A stretch of DNA of 64,000 nt. Origin: Desulfobacteraceae bacterium (GTDB lineage: Bacteria; Desulfobacterota; Desulfobacteria; Desulfobacterales; Desulfococcaceae). Below, piece after piece: positions 27,397 to 36,636 of this stretch. Position numbers and translations under genes: made by a program. The notes below the pieces were generated by a model. It was not told the origin of the DNA. It ran no database searches and worked only from the letters and a program-made list of their open reading frames with translations. The stretch lies in the NCBI GenBank assembly GCA_011390755.1, contig JAABRU010000009.1:1-64000 (forward strand), in the 5' to 3' direction. Position 1 is the first letter of the stretch, and each line of letters opens with the position of its first letter.

Positions 27397-27436
27397 TAAA
27401 CAGGCATATTCAGCATTCAGCATTCAACATTAATAA

Positions 27437-27800
<364 letters not shown>

Positions 27801-27802
<2 letters not shown>

Positions 27803-28040
27803 GAATGAGTCTGAAATAACAACTGTTCGGTAAAAAAATTCTGACTGAATAATTTCAGTAAGTTATAAAATGCACCAAAATATTCAGATTTAAATTATTT
27901 CAGACACTTATATTTTTATGCTCTGTAAATCAGAAAAAATTACCGGACTATTGAAATAAACTGCTCATTTCATTCTGCAGACCCGTTGAAAGACGGCTGT
28001 TCCGATTTTCAGACGGGAAAGTTATTTCGTACCGGTTCCT
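27801..28040. mobile_element. MITE family F, copy 2, carrying a nested family A element
   Basis: From AGGAATGAGTCTGAAATAA to TTATTTCGTACCGGTTCCT, like 27299-27396, but interrupted at 27820-27953. The first bases overlap the glnB stop codon. Confidence 0.75.
27820..27953. mobile_element. MITE family A, copy 2, nested
   Basis: A 134-bp element with ends CAACTGTTCGGTAA and TTACCGGACTATTG. The flanks AAATAA (27814-27819 and 27954-27959) are a 6-bp target duplication; the unoccupied sequence at 27310-27320 shows a single GAAATAA. It is similar throughout to 4397-4531. Confidence 0.85.
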
Positions 28041-28167
28041 TAATATCAGAATTCGGTAATGGAACAAATCCTTTGGTCGGTCATGAAAAAACAGAATCTC
28101 TGTGTTCTCCGGACTTATAAAAATCAAACGGTTTGATCCACTGCCCGGAATTCAGATTTTTTCCCAT

Positions 28168-28214
28168 AAAAAGCAGTGCGGGATATTCACCATCCGCCCT
28201 GCTTTTTTGTTTTT
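28168..28214 (+). terminator. Likely Rho-independent terminator
   Basis: AAAAAGCAGTGCGG pairs with CCGCCCTGCTTTTT and the T-run continues (TTGTTTTTTG). It could end transcription of the amtB-glnB group, although it lies some 370 bp after glnB. Confidence 0.5.
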
Positions 28215-28368
28215 TGTCTGCCCTCCCCTCTCTCAGCAGGGCAATGCTGCTGACCTAAGGCCGGAGGATTGTCATAGTTACAGTTGGCAAGTCTTTTCCT
28301 GAATTGGTTCAGTATGTCAAACTGTAAGCAGGGGCGGTGCGTTACGGCCTTGGGGCCTAACGCACCCC

Positions 28369-28473
28369 AGTGCATTGTCATAGCTTAATTTTAGGGTAAA
28401 CGGATTTCAGTTTATAATTGTGTAAATAAATTATGCGATGCCCGGCCCTGATTTTTAGCTCTGACAAAGCACT
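28369..28473. mobile_element. MITE family D1, copy 1
   Basis: A 105-bp element from AGTGCATTGTCATAGCTTAA to TTTAGCTCTGACAAAGCACT. It is almost identical to 30735-30839. TA flanks its right end, as expected if an IS630/Tc1-like transposase moved it. Confidence 0.85.
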
Positions 28474-28581
28474 AGTACACCACGGCGTAAATACGTACAC
28501 AGTTTATAAACACCGGATGCCCTGATTTAAAAGGGTTTGCAGGGCCGGAAAACTGTGTACGAACTTCTGCCTTGGTGTACT
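28474..28581. mobile_element. MITE family E, abutting a family D1 element
   Basis: A 108-bp palindromic element, from AGTACACCACGGCG to GCCTTGGTGTACT, with inner arms ACGTACACAGTTT and AAACTGTGTACG. It starts where the preceding element ends (ACT-AGT junction). No gene. Confidence 0.7.
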
Positions 28582-28604
28582 AGGGGAAATGCTATTCTGA
28601 GTCC

Positions 28605-28746
28605 TTAGGCGATTTCCGAATATGAATGTACCGAATCTGAAGGAGTCGCAGGCGGAAAGTCTGTGAGCGGGACTGTCATCCGCCGGACACTGCCGGACTT
28701 TCCGTCCGGCACTCCTCCGGTATCATCTTTTCCGAAAAATCACCTT
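28605..28746. repeat. MITE family C, copy 3
   Basis: From TTAGGCGATTTCCGAA to TTTTCCGAAAAATCACCTTA, with the core GGACTGTCATCCGCCGGACA also found in the copy at 20828-20986. Confidence 0.7.
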
Positions 28747-28749
28747 ACA

Positions 28750-29019
28750 TCATTCTGACAGGATCCAGGCCTCCCCCTGATTATCGTACATAACACTGTT
28801 TTCTATTCTGCCCTTTACAGCTGCGCCACTGGCAAAACGGAGGAACAGCTCATTTCTGCCTGAAATCATGTATGTTCCTTTGGTATATCTTTCATTTTGC
28901 AAAACAAGGAAAGTTCCGTCTTTGTAGAAACGGGTGATATTGTTTAAATTTTTCCTTTGCCTGTAAGTTGCCCTTACTTCTTTTTTATCTCTTTGTGCAA
29001 GCAGATTTATGGTAAGCAT
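28750..29019 (-). CDS. Small protein of unknown function
   Basis: A protein of about 89 residues. The readable features are a hydrophobic start (MLTINLLAQ), a basic stretch (KKEVRATYRQRKN) and beta-strand pattern FYKDGTFLVLQNERYTKGTY followed by SGRNELFLRFASG, as in small beta-barrel (lipocalin-like) domains. It follows the DUF4124-like gene by about 40 bases, so they may be cotranscribed. Start uncertain: ATG 29019 has AAAGG 14 bases upstream; a TTG at 29043 is possible. Confidence 0.5.
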   Translation of the reverse strand: MLTINLLAQRDKKEVRATYRQRKNLNNITRFYKDGTFLVLQNERYTKGTYMISGRNELFLRFASGAAVKGRIENSVMYDNQGEAWILSE

Positions 29020-29061
29020 TATTAAAAAATATACCTTTCCCAATATGCACCGGGTGGGTTT

Positions 29062-30003
29062 TCAGTTGGCTGTGCATCCTGCACTTATATCTGTTATGTC
29101 CCATCTTTCAGAAACAGGCCGGTTTTTGTGATAATAGCTGTATATTTTTTCATCTTTCCGTATAACATCGGATCGGTTTCCACCGATATTATTTAGATTC
29201 ACTGTAATATATTCTGTATCCCCATCTTTACTTTTGCAGGTGATATCCACTTTCAGATTTTCGCAGTATTCCCCCTCTGAAACTCTCCCTCTCACTTTCA
29301 GTGTATTACTGCTGCTGAAAGCACTTACATCAAATCTGTATCCGTTGTATTCATAAAGTCCTCTTGATATTTCACGGAATCCTGTCTTTTTCTTTACCTG
29401 TTTTGAATATGAGCCGGATACGGATTTTATGTTTTTGGGCGGCGATGCTCTGACCGGTACGGAAGTGTGTCCGTAGTTTCTGTCTGTATTTCCTCTGGCT
29501 ATGGTTCTTCTTACAGGTTCCGGTCTGCTTTCTGTCTGTTCCCATGAATCTTCAATAAGACCCGGATCTTTGGGGGGTGAATCCGTATAATGTTTTATTC
29601 CGTTTTCATCAGTCCATTTATACATTCTCCGTTTTTTTGCTATGTATATTTTACGGGGCCGTGTTTTGGATGTCTGAATATCCGTCACTTTACTACCGCT
29701 TGACGAAGGGGACGGGGCATTTGTCCGGACTCCGGTATAATCTGAAGTGTCATAGATAATTTCTTTGGACGGCAGGGGAGCGGAACTTCTGTATTGCCAT
29801 TTTTCGGGGATATATTGATTGACATATACAAAAACCCGGTTTATATCCCATCCGGCTTTATCTTTGATAAAATGTATTGCTTTGGAAGTGTACAGATTCT
29901 CCGGATTTCTGTGATGAATACCGAAAACGGTGCATAAAAAGCATATGGTAAGTATCAAAGTGAAAATAATAAACGATTTAAGTTGGCTATTATTTTTTTT
30001 CAT
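29062..30003 (-). CDS. Membrane-anchored protein with DUF4124-like segment
   Basis: A 313-residue protein. One N-terminal helix (residues 9-29) anchors or exports it. The segment RMYKWTDENGIKHYTDSPP (near residue 130) is the DUF4124 signature, found in many periplasmic proteobacterial proteins. A Ser/Pro-rich linker and a C-terminal beta-rich domain (about 215-313) with two cysteines (YCENLKVDITCKSKDG) follow. The role is unknown; a periplasmic envelope protein is likely. The ribosome site (GGAAGAGAAAG) is moderate. Confidence 0.7.
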   Translation of the reverse strand: MKKNNSQLKSFIIFTLILTICFLCTVFGIHHRNPENLYTSKAIHFIKDKAGWDINRVFVYVNQYIPEKWQYRSSAPLPSKEIIYDTSDYTGVRTNAPSPSSSGSKVTDIQTSKTRPRKIYIAKKRRMYKWTDENGIKHYTDSPPKDPGLIEDSWEQTESRPEPVRRTIARGNTDRNYGHTSVPVRASPPKNIKSVSGSYSKQVKKKTGFREISRGLYEYNGYRFDVSAFSSSNTLKVRGRVSEGEYCENLKVDITCKSKDGDTEYITVNLNNIGGNRSDVIRKDEKIYSYYHKNRPVSERWDITDISAGCTAN

Positions 30004-30093
30004 TCTTTCTCTTCCGATTCAGTTTGTTTCCCCGGATACGGTTTTACGACTGTCCCGGAGTGCAAAAATTGTATTTTTGCAATACCGCAAAAG

Positions 30094-30408
30094 TCACACA
30101 GTCCTATTTTGCCGGGCAAGATTCATCCATTCTTCCAATAATTGTTCCAAAAGTTTTTGGGAATGTTTAGCAGATCGTGTATGTGTCCTGAAACGTTTTC
30201 GATGGTTTGACATCCGTTTTCGTTCCTCCGGCAAATCTTCGGCATCAGTCTTTGAAAATGCCTCACCTGTTTGCTCAATTGTACATGGATGGGGAATTGT
30301 CTCCCATGCTCCCGATCTTTGAATAATCCTGCGGGTTGCCCCTTTCTGTCCGGCTGTTCTCAGAATATGCTGTATAAGCTCCCGAAATTCGCTTTCCCGA
30401 TCATTATT
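30094..30408 (-). pseudogene. Gene fragment cut off by a MITE
   Basis: On the minus strand a frame reads for about 104 codons (NNDRESEFRELIQHILRTAG at its front, LEEWMNLARQNRTV at its end) to a TGA at 30094-30096. It is rich in charged residues, with predicted helices and a natural-looking stop, but it lacks a start: the reading enters directly from the MITE end at 30409. I do not know the family. Confidence 0.5.
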
Positions 30409-30839
30409 AGTGTTCTGTCAACATTTATCTGACGGGTTATATCAAACATTATCGGAAATAAGGTTTTTCTGTCATTTTTTTATTTCCGGCAAAGTCTGCT
30501 GTAACACGGTTTTGAAAACCGTGCGTGCCGCAGAATGCGGATCACCCGTTTTTACCCATCAGTTTAACTTTGACAGAGCACTAGTGCTTTGTCAAAGTTA
30601 AATTGACGGGTATGCAGCACCCTGAAATTTCGCAGGGGTGTATTGCATACGCCCGCCATACGGCAAACCGGGGCCTATGCAGTACGCCCCTGCAGGAGTG
30701 ACTTAACCCGTCATTTTAACGTTGACAGTGTACTAGTGCATTGTCATAGCTTAATTTTAGGGTAAACGGATTTCAGTTTATAACTGTGTAAATAAATTAT
30801 GCGATGCCCAACCCTGATTTTTAGCTCTGACAAAGCACT
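30409..30839. mobile_element. Train of three abutting family D MITEs
   Basis: Three elements follow without spacer: 30409-30582 (AGTGTTCTGTCAAC ... GTTTAACTTTGACAGAGCAC), 30583-30734 (AGTGCTTTGTCAAAGTTA ... AACGTTGACAGTGTACT) and 30735-30839 (AGTGCATTGTCATAGC ... TGACAAAGCACT). Each junction reads ACTAGTG, containing TA. The second has the GGGGTGTATTGCATACGCCC core also found at 53352-53493. Confidence 0.8.
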
Positions 30840-30848
30840 ACACAGAAA

Positions 30849-30930
30849 TTCCGTAACATTTTCTGCAGGGGCAATCCCCTGTGGTTGCCCGGCAAAGGTT
30901 TACCCCTGCGGATGTTACAAAATTTTTGAC
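30849..30930. repeat. Palindromic repeat with GTAACATTTTCTGCAGGGGC ends
   Basis: GTAACATTTTCTGCAGGGGC at the left and ACCCCTGCGGATGTTAC at the right are imperfect complements. Non-coding. Confidence 0.55.
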
Positions 30931-31078
30931 GAGGTGCTTATGATGAAGCTGCATATAGATTTTCAGAAAAATAATTGCAGTTTTTCAAAATGGTATTCAG
31001 CATAATTTCAGATAGATAAAAACACCATTTAATGCAATTCATTATCTGAAAAACTATAGGTACTCCTTTCATCTGTTG

Positions 31079-31165
31079 GTAGTGGGTAAAACCGGTTGAT
31101 TTGAAATTCCCCTCCCCCGGCGGGAGGGGGTAGGGGAGGGGGATTCAACCGATTTGACCCACTAC
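31079..31165. repeat. Palindromic repeat with TAGTGGGTAAAACCGGTTGA ends
   Basis: The left end and TCAACCGATTTGACCCACTA at the right are inverted repeats; the core is a G/C-rich block (CCCTCCCCCGGCGGGAGGGG). Related ends occur at 32554-32683, 43827 and 44366-44388. A repeat shared with 4532-4650 follows at 31185-31302. The whole interval 30840-31462 has no gene. Confidence 0.65.
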
Positions 31166-31462
31166 CCATCCGTTCAGGCGGGTTTAGGGACTCAGAAAAA
31201 GATAATTCCCCCGGTTCGCCCCGTCAGCAGAGACGAAACAAAGGTTTGGCATGTTTCTGCCGGACAGTTTCAGAGGGTTTATTTTTTGCCGAGTACCTTA
31301 TGTTCCCTGTTTTGTTCATCTTCACGGGACGCAGATATTCCCACGCTGAGCGTCAATGGCATTGAGTTAAGGAATGACCGGTTTCCGAAACTCTGTCCCG
31401 GAGGGACAGAAAAATAATAGCCAGGCAGTTTACTGCCGGGAATCACTGCCGTTTTTCCCTTT

Positions 31463-32440
31463 TCAGATTTCTTCCTGAATACGCGCGATGGCTTCGGCGG
31501 CGGCTTCCCGAATCTCCTTTGAAAATTCTCCCTGCTCGATTTTTGAAAGATAGGGAATATCTTTTCTGCTGCCGCAGATTCCGATAATATAAAGCATATC
31601 CCCTTTGGCCCCTTCATCAGCAGAATGAAATTTTTCCCACAAGATACAGTTTATCTGCCCGGCCAGCGCCCGATCCTGCTCGGCAAGACTTTCAGCACTT
31701 ACCATTGCACCCAGCCGCAGGGGCCATTTTTCATGACAGAGCAGATCGGCAAGGGCCGGAAACACCGTTTTGTGTTCCAGCATCATGGCGGTCAGGTCCC
31801 CGGCTCTGCCTTCTGTGAGCATCTGCTCCAAAGAATCTGCACTGAGATGCGCGGGATTCCGCTCTGCCAGAACGGCTGCAATTTCTTCCGCGTGTATGTT
31901 TCCGGTCCGGCGGAAATGCGGATTCCATATCAGAACCGGAACCGAACGCACGTCATCTGCGGATGCTTTTTCCGGAAACATTTCCGCATCAGTTATCTGC
32001 AGGCGGATTTGCTGCCCATGCACTGCCATGGGCAGCAGTTGCCGCACAGTACGGGGGCAGAAAGGACAGTTCCGGGCAATATAAAGGCGGAGAGAAATCG
32101 GTGTGCGGATAAGGGACAGCCGCTTCCGCAAAGATTCCGGAATTTCCGCTTTTTCCGGGCCCAGAGCTTCCAGAAAGGGGGGCAGTTCTCTGCCCAGGGG
32201 CAGGGCCCGGTACTGAATGCCCCGGGGCAGCAGAATTGCGGGAAGTGTTTCCCCCTCTTTTGCATCACGGAAAATAATACGGATACGGGACGCGGATTCC
32301 GCCAGACTGCTGCAGAATGCCTCCAATACGGCACTGCGCGGGTCCGGCGTGGAAACAAAATGAATTTCAACTTCCCCCCGCGCTTTATGATTCCATTCTT
32401 TGATTTCCTGTTTTTCCTGCGGTGTCATTTCTTTTAACAT
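31463..32440 (-). CDS. Thioredoxin-fold protein with CPFC motif and HEAT-like tail
   Basis: A 325-residue cytosolic protein. Residues about 20-105 and 115-190 look like two tandem thioredoxin folds, as in the AhpF N-terminus and archaeal glutaredoxin-like proteins. The second carries LYIARNCPFCPRTVRQLLPM (active-site CPFC) and the cis-proline loop VRSVPVLIW. The C-terminal 130 residues are helical repeats (LADLLCHEKWPLRLGAMVSA, IGICGSRKDIPYLSKIEQGE) like HEAT/PBS repeats. It is probably a disulfide reductase or a redox adaptor. No reductase gene lies next to it. Confidence 0.75.
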   Translation of the reverse strand: MLKEMTPQEKQEIKEWNHKARGEVEIHFVSTPDPRSAVLEAFCSSLAESASRIRIIFRDAKEGETLPAILLPRGIQYRALPLGRELPPFLEALGPEKAEIPESLRKRLSLIRTPISLRLYIARNCPFCPRTVRQLLPMAVHGQQIRLQITDAEMFPEKASADDVRSVPVLIWNPHFRRTGNIHAEEIAAVLAERNPAHLSADSLEQMLTEGRAGDLTAMMLEHKTVFPALADLLCHEKWPLRLGAMVSAESLAEQDRALAGQINCILWEKFHSADEGAKGDMLYIIGICGSRKDIPYLSKIEQGEFSKEIREAAAEAIARIQEEI

Positions 32441-32553
32441 AAAAAAATTGCTTTTTGTGACAGTATCAGATAATAATTTTTTTGAAGATATTTTATTTAA
32501 CAGGCAAAGAACAAAGAATCAATAAGAGATTCGCCGGACTTTCCGCTTTTTGA

Positions 32554-32683
32554 CAGTGGGTCAAAAAGGCTGATGCATTCAGTATCTGACGCTAAGGCTG
32601 TATGGCACAGGCCCGGCATGGGCGGCTTCGGGGCGTATGCAGTATGCCCCCGGAGAAAAAAAATCAACGGATTTGACCCGCCG
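32554..32683. repeat. Palindromic repeat with CAGTGGGTCAAAAAGGCTGA ends
   Basis: The right end TCAACGGATTTGACCCGCC is complementary to the left. Inside lies CGGGGCGTATGCAGTATGCC, a module also seen within family D elements at 30583 and 53352. The interval 32441-32730 has no gene. Confidence 0.55.
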
Positions 32684-32730
32684 CCCGCTTTTTCTCCGGC
32701 GGCGGCAAAGAGGGAAATCAGCATACTGCT

Positions 32731-33417
32731 ATGAATGAATTTCGGCAAAAACTGGCAGAAATCAATAAAGAAAATATCCGGCAGTATCTTTGCCGTCTCC
32801 GCGCGCCCTGTTATGAAAGCGGGCTCCTGCGGACGGCTTTCCCGGATCTGCGCATTCTGAACGCATCCCCTTTGGCACTGTACCGCAGTCATTTTCTTTT
32901 ATTCCATCTGCTCTACCGTATGCAGGAGGACTTTTATGCAGAAGATAAATATCTCCATATTCATTTTATGCGCACTTTTCTGGCAGCATATCCGGAAACA
33001 GGGAAATGCCGCTTTTACGATGCGCATTCCGGAAGATTCTGTAAAGTCCGGAGCGCGGGGGGGGAATACTACTGCGAATTTCATCTCCGGAAAACCGGTG
33101 AACATGCTCTGGATGAATTGTCCGCGAAATATTTTTATCTGGATGAAGAAAATTTTTACCATCTGGACGAAGAAAGCGCGGCCGCTTTTATGGACGGCAC
33201 ATGGGAACTGCTTTCCCGCTTCCGGGACTATGAAGAAAGTCTGAAAATACTGGGTATCCGCGGCACACCGGATACGGACACGGTGAAAAGAAAATTCCGT
33301 GAACTTGCCAAAATATACCATCCGGACAAAGGTGCCCGGAACCATGAAAAATTCAACCGCATCAACCGGGCCTACCGGTTGCTGCTCAGAATGATTCCGA
33401 ATATGGCATCCTCCTGA
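32731..33417 (+). CDS. Protein with C-terminal DnaJ domain and Cys/His-rich middle
   Basis: A 228-residue cytosolic co-chaperone candidate. Residues 165-225 form a J-domain: LKILGIRGTPDTDTVKRKF, then KIYHPDKG with the HPD motif essential for Hsp70 stimulation, then FNRINRAYRLL. The N-terminal part matches DnaJ-related proteins of proteobacteria. In the middle CRFYDAHSGRFCKVR and YYCEFH could bind zinc. No Hsp70 gene is adjacent. The ribosome site (GAGGG) is 17 bases from the ATG, longer than usual. Confidence 0.8.
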   Translation: MNEFRQKLAEINKENIRQYLCRLRAPCYESGLLRTAFPDLRILNASPLALYRSHFLLFHLLYRMQEDFYAEDKYLHIHFMRTFLAAYPETGKCRFYDAHSGRFCKVRSAGGEYYCEFHLRKTGEHALDELSAKYFYLDEENFYHLDEESAAAFMDGTWELLSRFRDYEESLKILGIRGTPDTDTVKRKFRELAKIYHPDKGARNHEKFNRINRAYRLLLRMIPNMASS

Positions 33418-33472
33418 AAAAATTCGGGGAGGCTGTGTTTTTCCTGACAATGCATAAAAAAAGGAAAGTAAA

Positions 33473-33886
33473 ATGAAAATCCTCAGAAGTATCCCTCTTT
33501 TTTTGATTCTGCTCATTTTTTATAATCTGCTGGAACTGGCAAATGCCGGTTCGGAAACCGGAAGCATCGTCGGCACTGTTCTTTTTTCATTCCGCATGGT
33601 TTCCAATGCACAGGTCAGCATTGATATCAGTACACTGCTCATTGTTGTCGGACTTCATGCGCTGTATTTTGAAATTCTCAAATCATTGCGCTCTTCCGTA
33701 TCCACTATTATCCACCTGACCCTTTCCCTGATCGTCTTTATTGTTTTTCTGGTGGAGTTTATCGTGGTAAAACATGCGGGAACCCCGTGTTTTCTGATTC
33801 TGACCTTTATGTCCCTGCTGGTTGTCATTGCCGGTTTTACGGTCAGCATATCATCCTCCCGCCGGGATATTATGCTGGAAAGATAA
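33473..33886 (+). CDS. Four-helix inner-membrane protein, unknown
   Basis: A 137-residue protein that is nearly all hydrophobic: helices near 5-25, 48-68, 78-100 and 104-127, with a short basic tail (SSSRRDIMLER). AAAAAAGGAAAG precedes the ATG. It follows the DnaJ-domain gene by 55 bases on the same strand and may be cotranscribed. Confidence 0.7.
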   Translation: MKILRSIPLFLILLIFYNLLELANAGSETGSIVGTVLFSFRMVSNAQVSIDISTLLIVVGLHALYFEILKSLRSSVSTIIHLTLSLIVFIVFLVEFIVVKHAGTPCFLILTFMSLLVVIAGFTVSISSSRRDIMLER

Positions 33887-33997
33887 TGGGAAACTGTTCT
33901 TTTTTCTGTCATGAAATGCTTGACTTTATGCAAAAATCAACATAATTGAACAAGAAGCGGTCCTGCTGAAAACAATGATGGAAAACTCCCGATGAAT

Positions 33998-34134
33998 TTA
34001 GGCGATTTCCAAATATGAATGTACCGCTTCCTGAAGGAGTCACAAACTGAATATTTGTGACCGGACTGTCAGTTGTCAGACACTGCCGGATTTCAGTTTG
34101 GCACTCCTTTCATTTTTTTCAGGAAATCACCTTA
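33998..34134. mobile_element. MITE family C, copy 4
   Basis: From TTAGGCGATTTCC to CAGGAAATCACCTTAG, 137 bp. It ends 52 bases before the next start codon. Confidence 0.75.
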
Positions 34135-34185
34135 GCGGACAAATCGGAACGCAATAAGGGGAGAGGCAATAAGGGAGAGAATGAT

Positions 34186-34983
34186 ATGCCGGATAAAAAA
34201 TACAATCTGATTTTTGAAGGAAAAACTGCAGAGGGTCAGCAGCGCGGCAGGGTTGCCAAAAATCTGATGGCCCTGCTGAAAACCGATGAAAAAGGGGTGA
34301 AACGTCTTTTTTCGGGGGAGCCTGCCATCATTAAGAAGAATCTGGACAGCGATAAGGCCAAAAAATACAAAGAGGCCATGAATACAGCCGGGGCTTTGTG
34401 CCGTATTGAAGAAATCGGGGGAACGACTGCCCCTCCTCCGCCCCCTGCCATAAAAAACAAAAAAGGTCCGAGTGACCCAGAGGCCGCGGATCCGGCAGAA
34501 AGCGGAAAACCCGAAATGATCCTCTGCCCCCATTGTAATTACCGGCAGAAAAACGCGGACAGATGCATTATGTGCGGCGGTTCGATTACAGAAATCATTG
34601 AAGCAGCGCCGCAGATTCAGCCCATGAAAAATCACCGTCCCATCCAGCGGCTTCCCAAAGCCGGGGAGATCCTTCTGACCAATATCGAATCCATACCGGG
34701 CCGGGAGATTGTGGAACATTTCGGGCTGGTATCCGGAAATACCGTCCGGGCCAGGCATATGGGCAAAGATATTATGGCCGGCCTGAAAAATCTGCTGGGG
34801 GGCGAATTAAAGGAGTATACCATACTTTTGCAGGAATCACAGGAACAGGCCATTGAGAGAATGAAAGAACAGGCCCGGCAGCTGGGGGCCAATGCGGTCA
34901 TCAATGTGCGTTTTTCCACATCCTCCGTAACCCAGGGGGCAGCAGAACTCTGCGCTTACGGTACGGCCATCAGAATTAAATAA
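34186..34983 (+). CDS. Zinc-ribbon protein with YbjQ-like C-terminal domain
   Basis: About 265 residues from the ATG at 34186, which follows GGGAGAG. The N-terminal 75 residues (KYNLIFEGKTAEGQQRG, LFSGEPAIIKKNLD) resemble a domain common in delta-proteobacterial proteins of unknown role. Next come a proline-rich linker, a zinc ribbon (CPHCNYRQ, CIMCGG near 120-140) and a C-terminal YbjQ/DUF74 domain (ILLTNIESIPGREIVEHFG, then QARQLGANAVINVRF). YbjQ proteins form pentamers; function unknown. Further upstream codons of the open frame lie in a MITE and are not coding. Confidence 0.78.
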   Translation: MPDKKYNLIFEGKTAEGQQRGRVAKNLMALLKTDEKGVKRLFSGEPAIIKKNLDSDKAKKYKEAMNTAGALCRIEEIGGTTAPPPPPAIKNKKGPSDPEAADPAESGKPEMILCPHCNYRQKNADRCIMCGGSITEIIEAAPQIQPMKNHRPIQRLPKAGEILLTNIESIPGREIVEHFGLVSGNTVRARHMGKDIMAGLKNLLGGELKEYTILLQESQEQAIERMKEQARQLGANAVINVRFSTSSVTQGAAELCAYGTAIRIK

Positions 34984-35127
34984 AAATGCTCAATGATCAC
35001 AGACTGTAATATTCAGGACTTTCATTCTTTTATATGAAACAGTTCACTATTACCCACATTTCGCTTTTTACACTCCAACTATTTGAATTTATTAAATCCA
35101 ATTTTTCGTTCATGTAAAAAGTTATCG

Positions 35128-35301
35128 TGTAATGTAACATTGTCTTTGAGAAAGGAGTGCGAAAATTATTTTTCGCCCAGGCTCCGAAGGAGCGCGGGTG
35201 AAAGACCGCTCCGCCCAACTTTCGCACTCCGGGTTTCTCTGAATAAAATACCGAATATCATCAGTATGAAACAATTTTCTCAAAGGGTATGTTACATTAC
35301 A
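35128..35301. mobile_element. 174-bp MITE with 13-bp perfect ends and 9-bp target duplication
   Basis: TGTAATGTAACAT at 35128-35140 and ATGTTACATTACA at 35289-35301 are perfect complements. AAGTTATCG stands at 35119-35127 and again at 35302-35310. The core contains GGAGTGCGAAAATTATTTTT and its complement ACTTTCGCACTCC. It sits inside a larger palindrome whose arms are CACATTTCGCTT (about 35055) and AAGCGAAATGTG (about 35347). The interval 34984-35361 has no gene. Confidence 0.88.
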
Positions 35302-35361
35302 AAGTTATCGAAAAAACAATTTAATTTTCAAATTGTTATAAAGATAAGCGAAATGTGGCTA

Positions 35362-35850
35362 TTATTCTGCTGACTGCTCTTTTTCCAGTTCCTCTTTGCC
35401 CATGGCCCAGAAGGGCATTCCGTCTTTGGTACGGCGGATTTTGTATTCGGAATATTCCCCTTTTTTGACTTTTGCAGCCATAAAAATATCTTTTTCCCCG
35501 ATTTCTGCCCATACCCCTTTGATTTTTACCGTATCCCCTTTGCGTATGCCGGTGCTGCCCGGTTCCACAAACCAGCGGGGGCCAAGATGCACCGTAATTT
35601 TGTCTCCGTCCTGATCCCTTACAATCAGGCCCGCACCGGGAGACATGCCTGGCATGGGAGTAAATTCTATTATATCAATCACTTCTCCCTTCAGCCTGTC
35701 CCGCTCGCTGTTTTTATACAGCCGGTTATAAGCTCCGCTGATTTCCCATCCGCCCATATCCTTTTCTTTTTCATTCTGATTCTCCTGTGCCGCAGCACTG
35801 TGTAAGGAAAACAGAAGCAGCAGGACGGCAATTATTGAATATTTTTTCAT
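35362..35850 (-). CDS. Exported OB-fold-like protein, unknown
   Basis: About 162 residues with a signal peptide (SIIAVLLLLFSLHSAAAQE). The mature part has beta-strand patterns and glycine turns: GEVIDIIEFTPMPGMSPG, KITVHLGPRWFVEPG, RKGDTVKIKGVWAEIGEKD and a final RRTKDGMPFWAMG. This spacing is that of a small beta-barrel (OB-like) periplasmic domain of the sort found in many delta-proteobacteria. Three ATGs are in a row; the third (35850) has the best spacing to AGGAGA. Confidence 0.7.
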   Translation of the reverse strand: MKKYSIIAVLLLLFSLHSAAAQENQNEKEKDMGGWEISGAYNRLYKNSERDRLKGEVIDIIEFTPMPGMSPGAGLIVRDQDGDKITVHLGPRWFVEPGSTGIRKGDTVKIKGVWAEIGEKDIFMAAKVKKGEYSEYKIRRTKDGMPFWAMGKEELEKEQSAE

Positions 35851-36059
35851 CATCATTTCTCCTGTTAAAAGTTTATCATCAGAGTCTTCCTGTTTGCAGC
35901 CGCGGATATTTTATACAGGGTATAATAATGACAGATCATTTATTTGGCAAGAACATGCGGATTTTTTTGCCCTTTGCATAAACAATGGTTCGGACAGTTT
36001 TGGAAGATGAAGGTTTGTAAAAAATGAACATACTGAAATTAAAAGATTTCGTACCTGTT

Positions 36060-36320
36060 GGGGGGGCAGCTCCCCCTAACGAATCGGGCAGACACTTACA
36101 TAGAAACCCCGATGAGCCGTGACTCACAGCGAAGCATGAAAATCTCTCCCCGGACTCGTTACGGGGCTCTGCCCCGTAACACCGGTGGTGAGGCTCCGCC
36201 TCATACTGTGTACGGGGCGGAGCCCCGGAAAAATGCGTTACGGGCAGAGTCCCGTAACGAGTTGTAAAGGACTTTCATATAAACGTCCATGAGCCGTGAC
36301 TCACAACGAAGCATGAAAGT
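36060..36320. repeat. Cluster of ACTTTCAT...ATGAAAGT units and GTTACGGGGC palindromes
   Basis: Units like those at 5045 and 23158 recur (GACTTTCATATAAACGTCCA, GAGCCGTGACTCACAACG, AAGCATGAAAGT). Between them lie palindromes of GTTACGGGGCTCTGCCCCG and GTACGGGGCGGAGCCCCGG type. The interval 35857-36500 holds no gene that I can support. Confidence 0.7.
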
Positions 36321-36500
36321 TTCAACCCGTTCCCGGGCTCTGCCCCAATGCCATTACGTTAAGACTCCCCTCCCCTGAGAGAGGGGCAAAACAGCTTTCG
36401 GGACAGACTCCGGGAACCCGGCAGTTTTGGCTCTTCAGGAAATCAGGCAATGCAGGCATTGACAAATTATTAATTTTATACTTAATTATAATTGTCGAAG

Positions 36501-36605
36501 TTGATGAACCCGTAAAAAGTCAGATTTTTGAAGAGCAATGTTAATAAAATCAGCAGATTCATGTGCATCAGAACCTGATTTTCCGGATTTTTACGGGATC
36601 ATCAA
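36501..36605. repeat. MITE family B, copy 3
   Basis: From TTGATGAACCCGTAAAAAGT to TTTTTACGGGATCATCAA, 105 bp, with GTTAATAAAATCAGCAGATT inside. It ends 31 bases before the mechanosensitive channel gene. Confidence 0.8.
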
Positions 36606-36636
36606 GATTAACCGCTTATTTTTTAAGGAGAAGTTT

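Noticed and set aside
34057-34185. N-terminal extension of the YbjQ-like protein
   Set aside because: These codons lie in a MITE; a better start with GGGAGAG stands at 34186.
36538-36636. N-terminal extension of the MscS-type channel
   Set aside because: The codons overlap a MITE; AAGGAG and a signal sequence mark the start at 36637.
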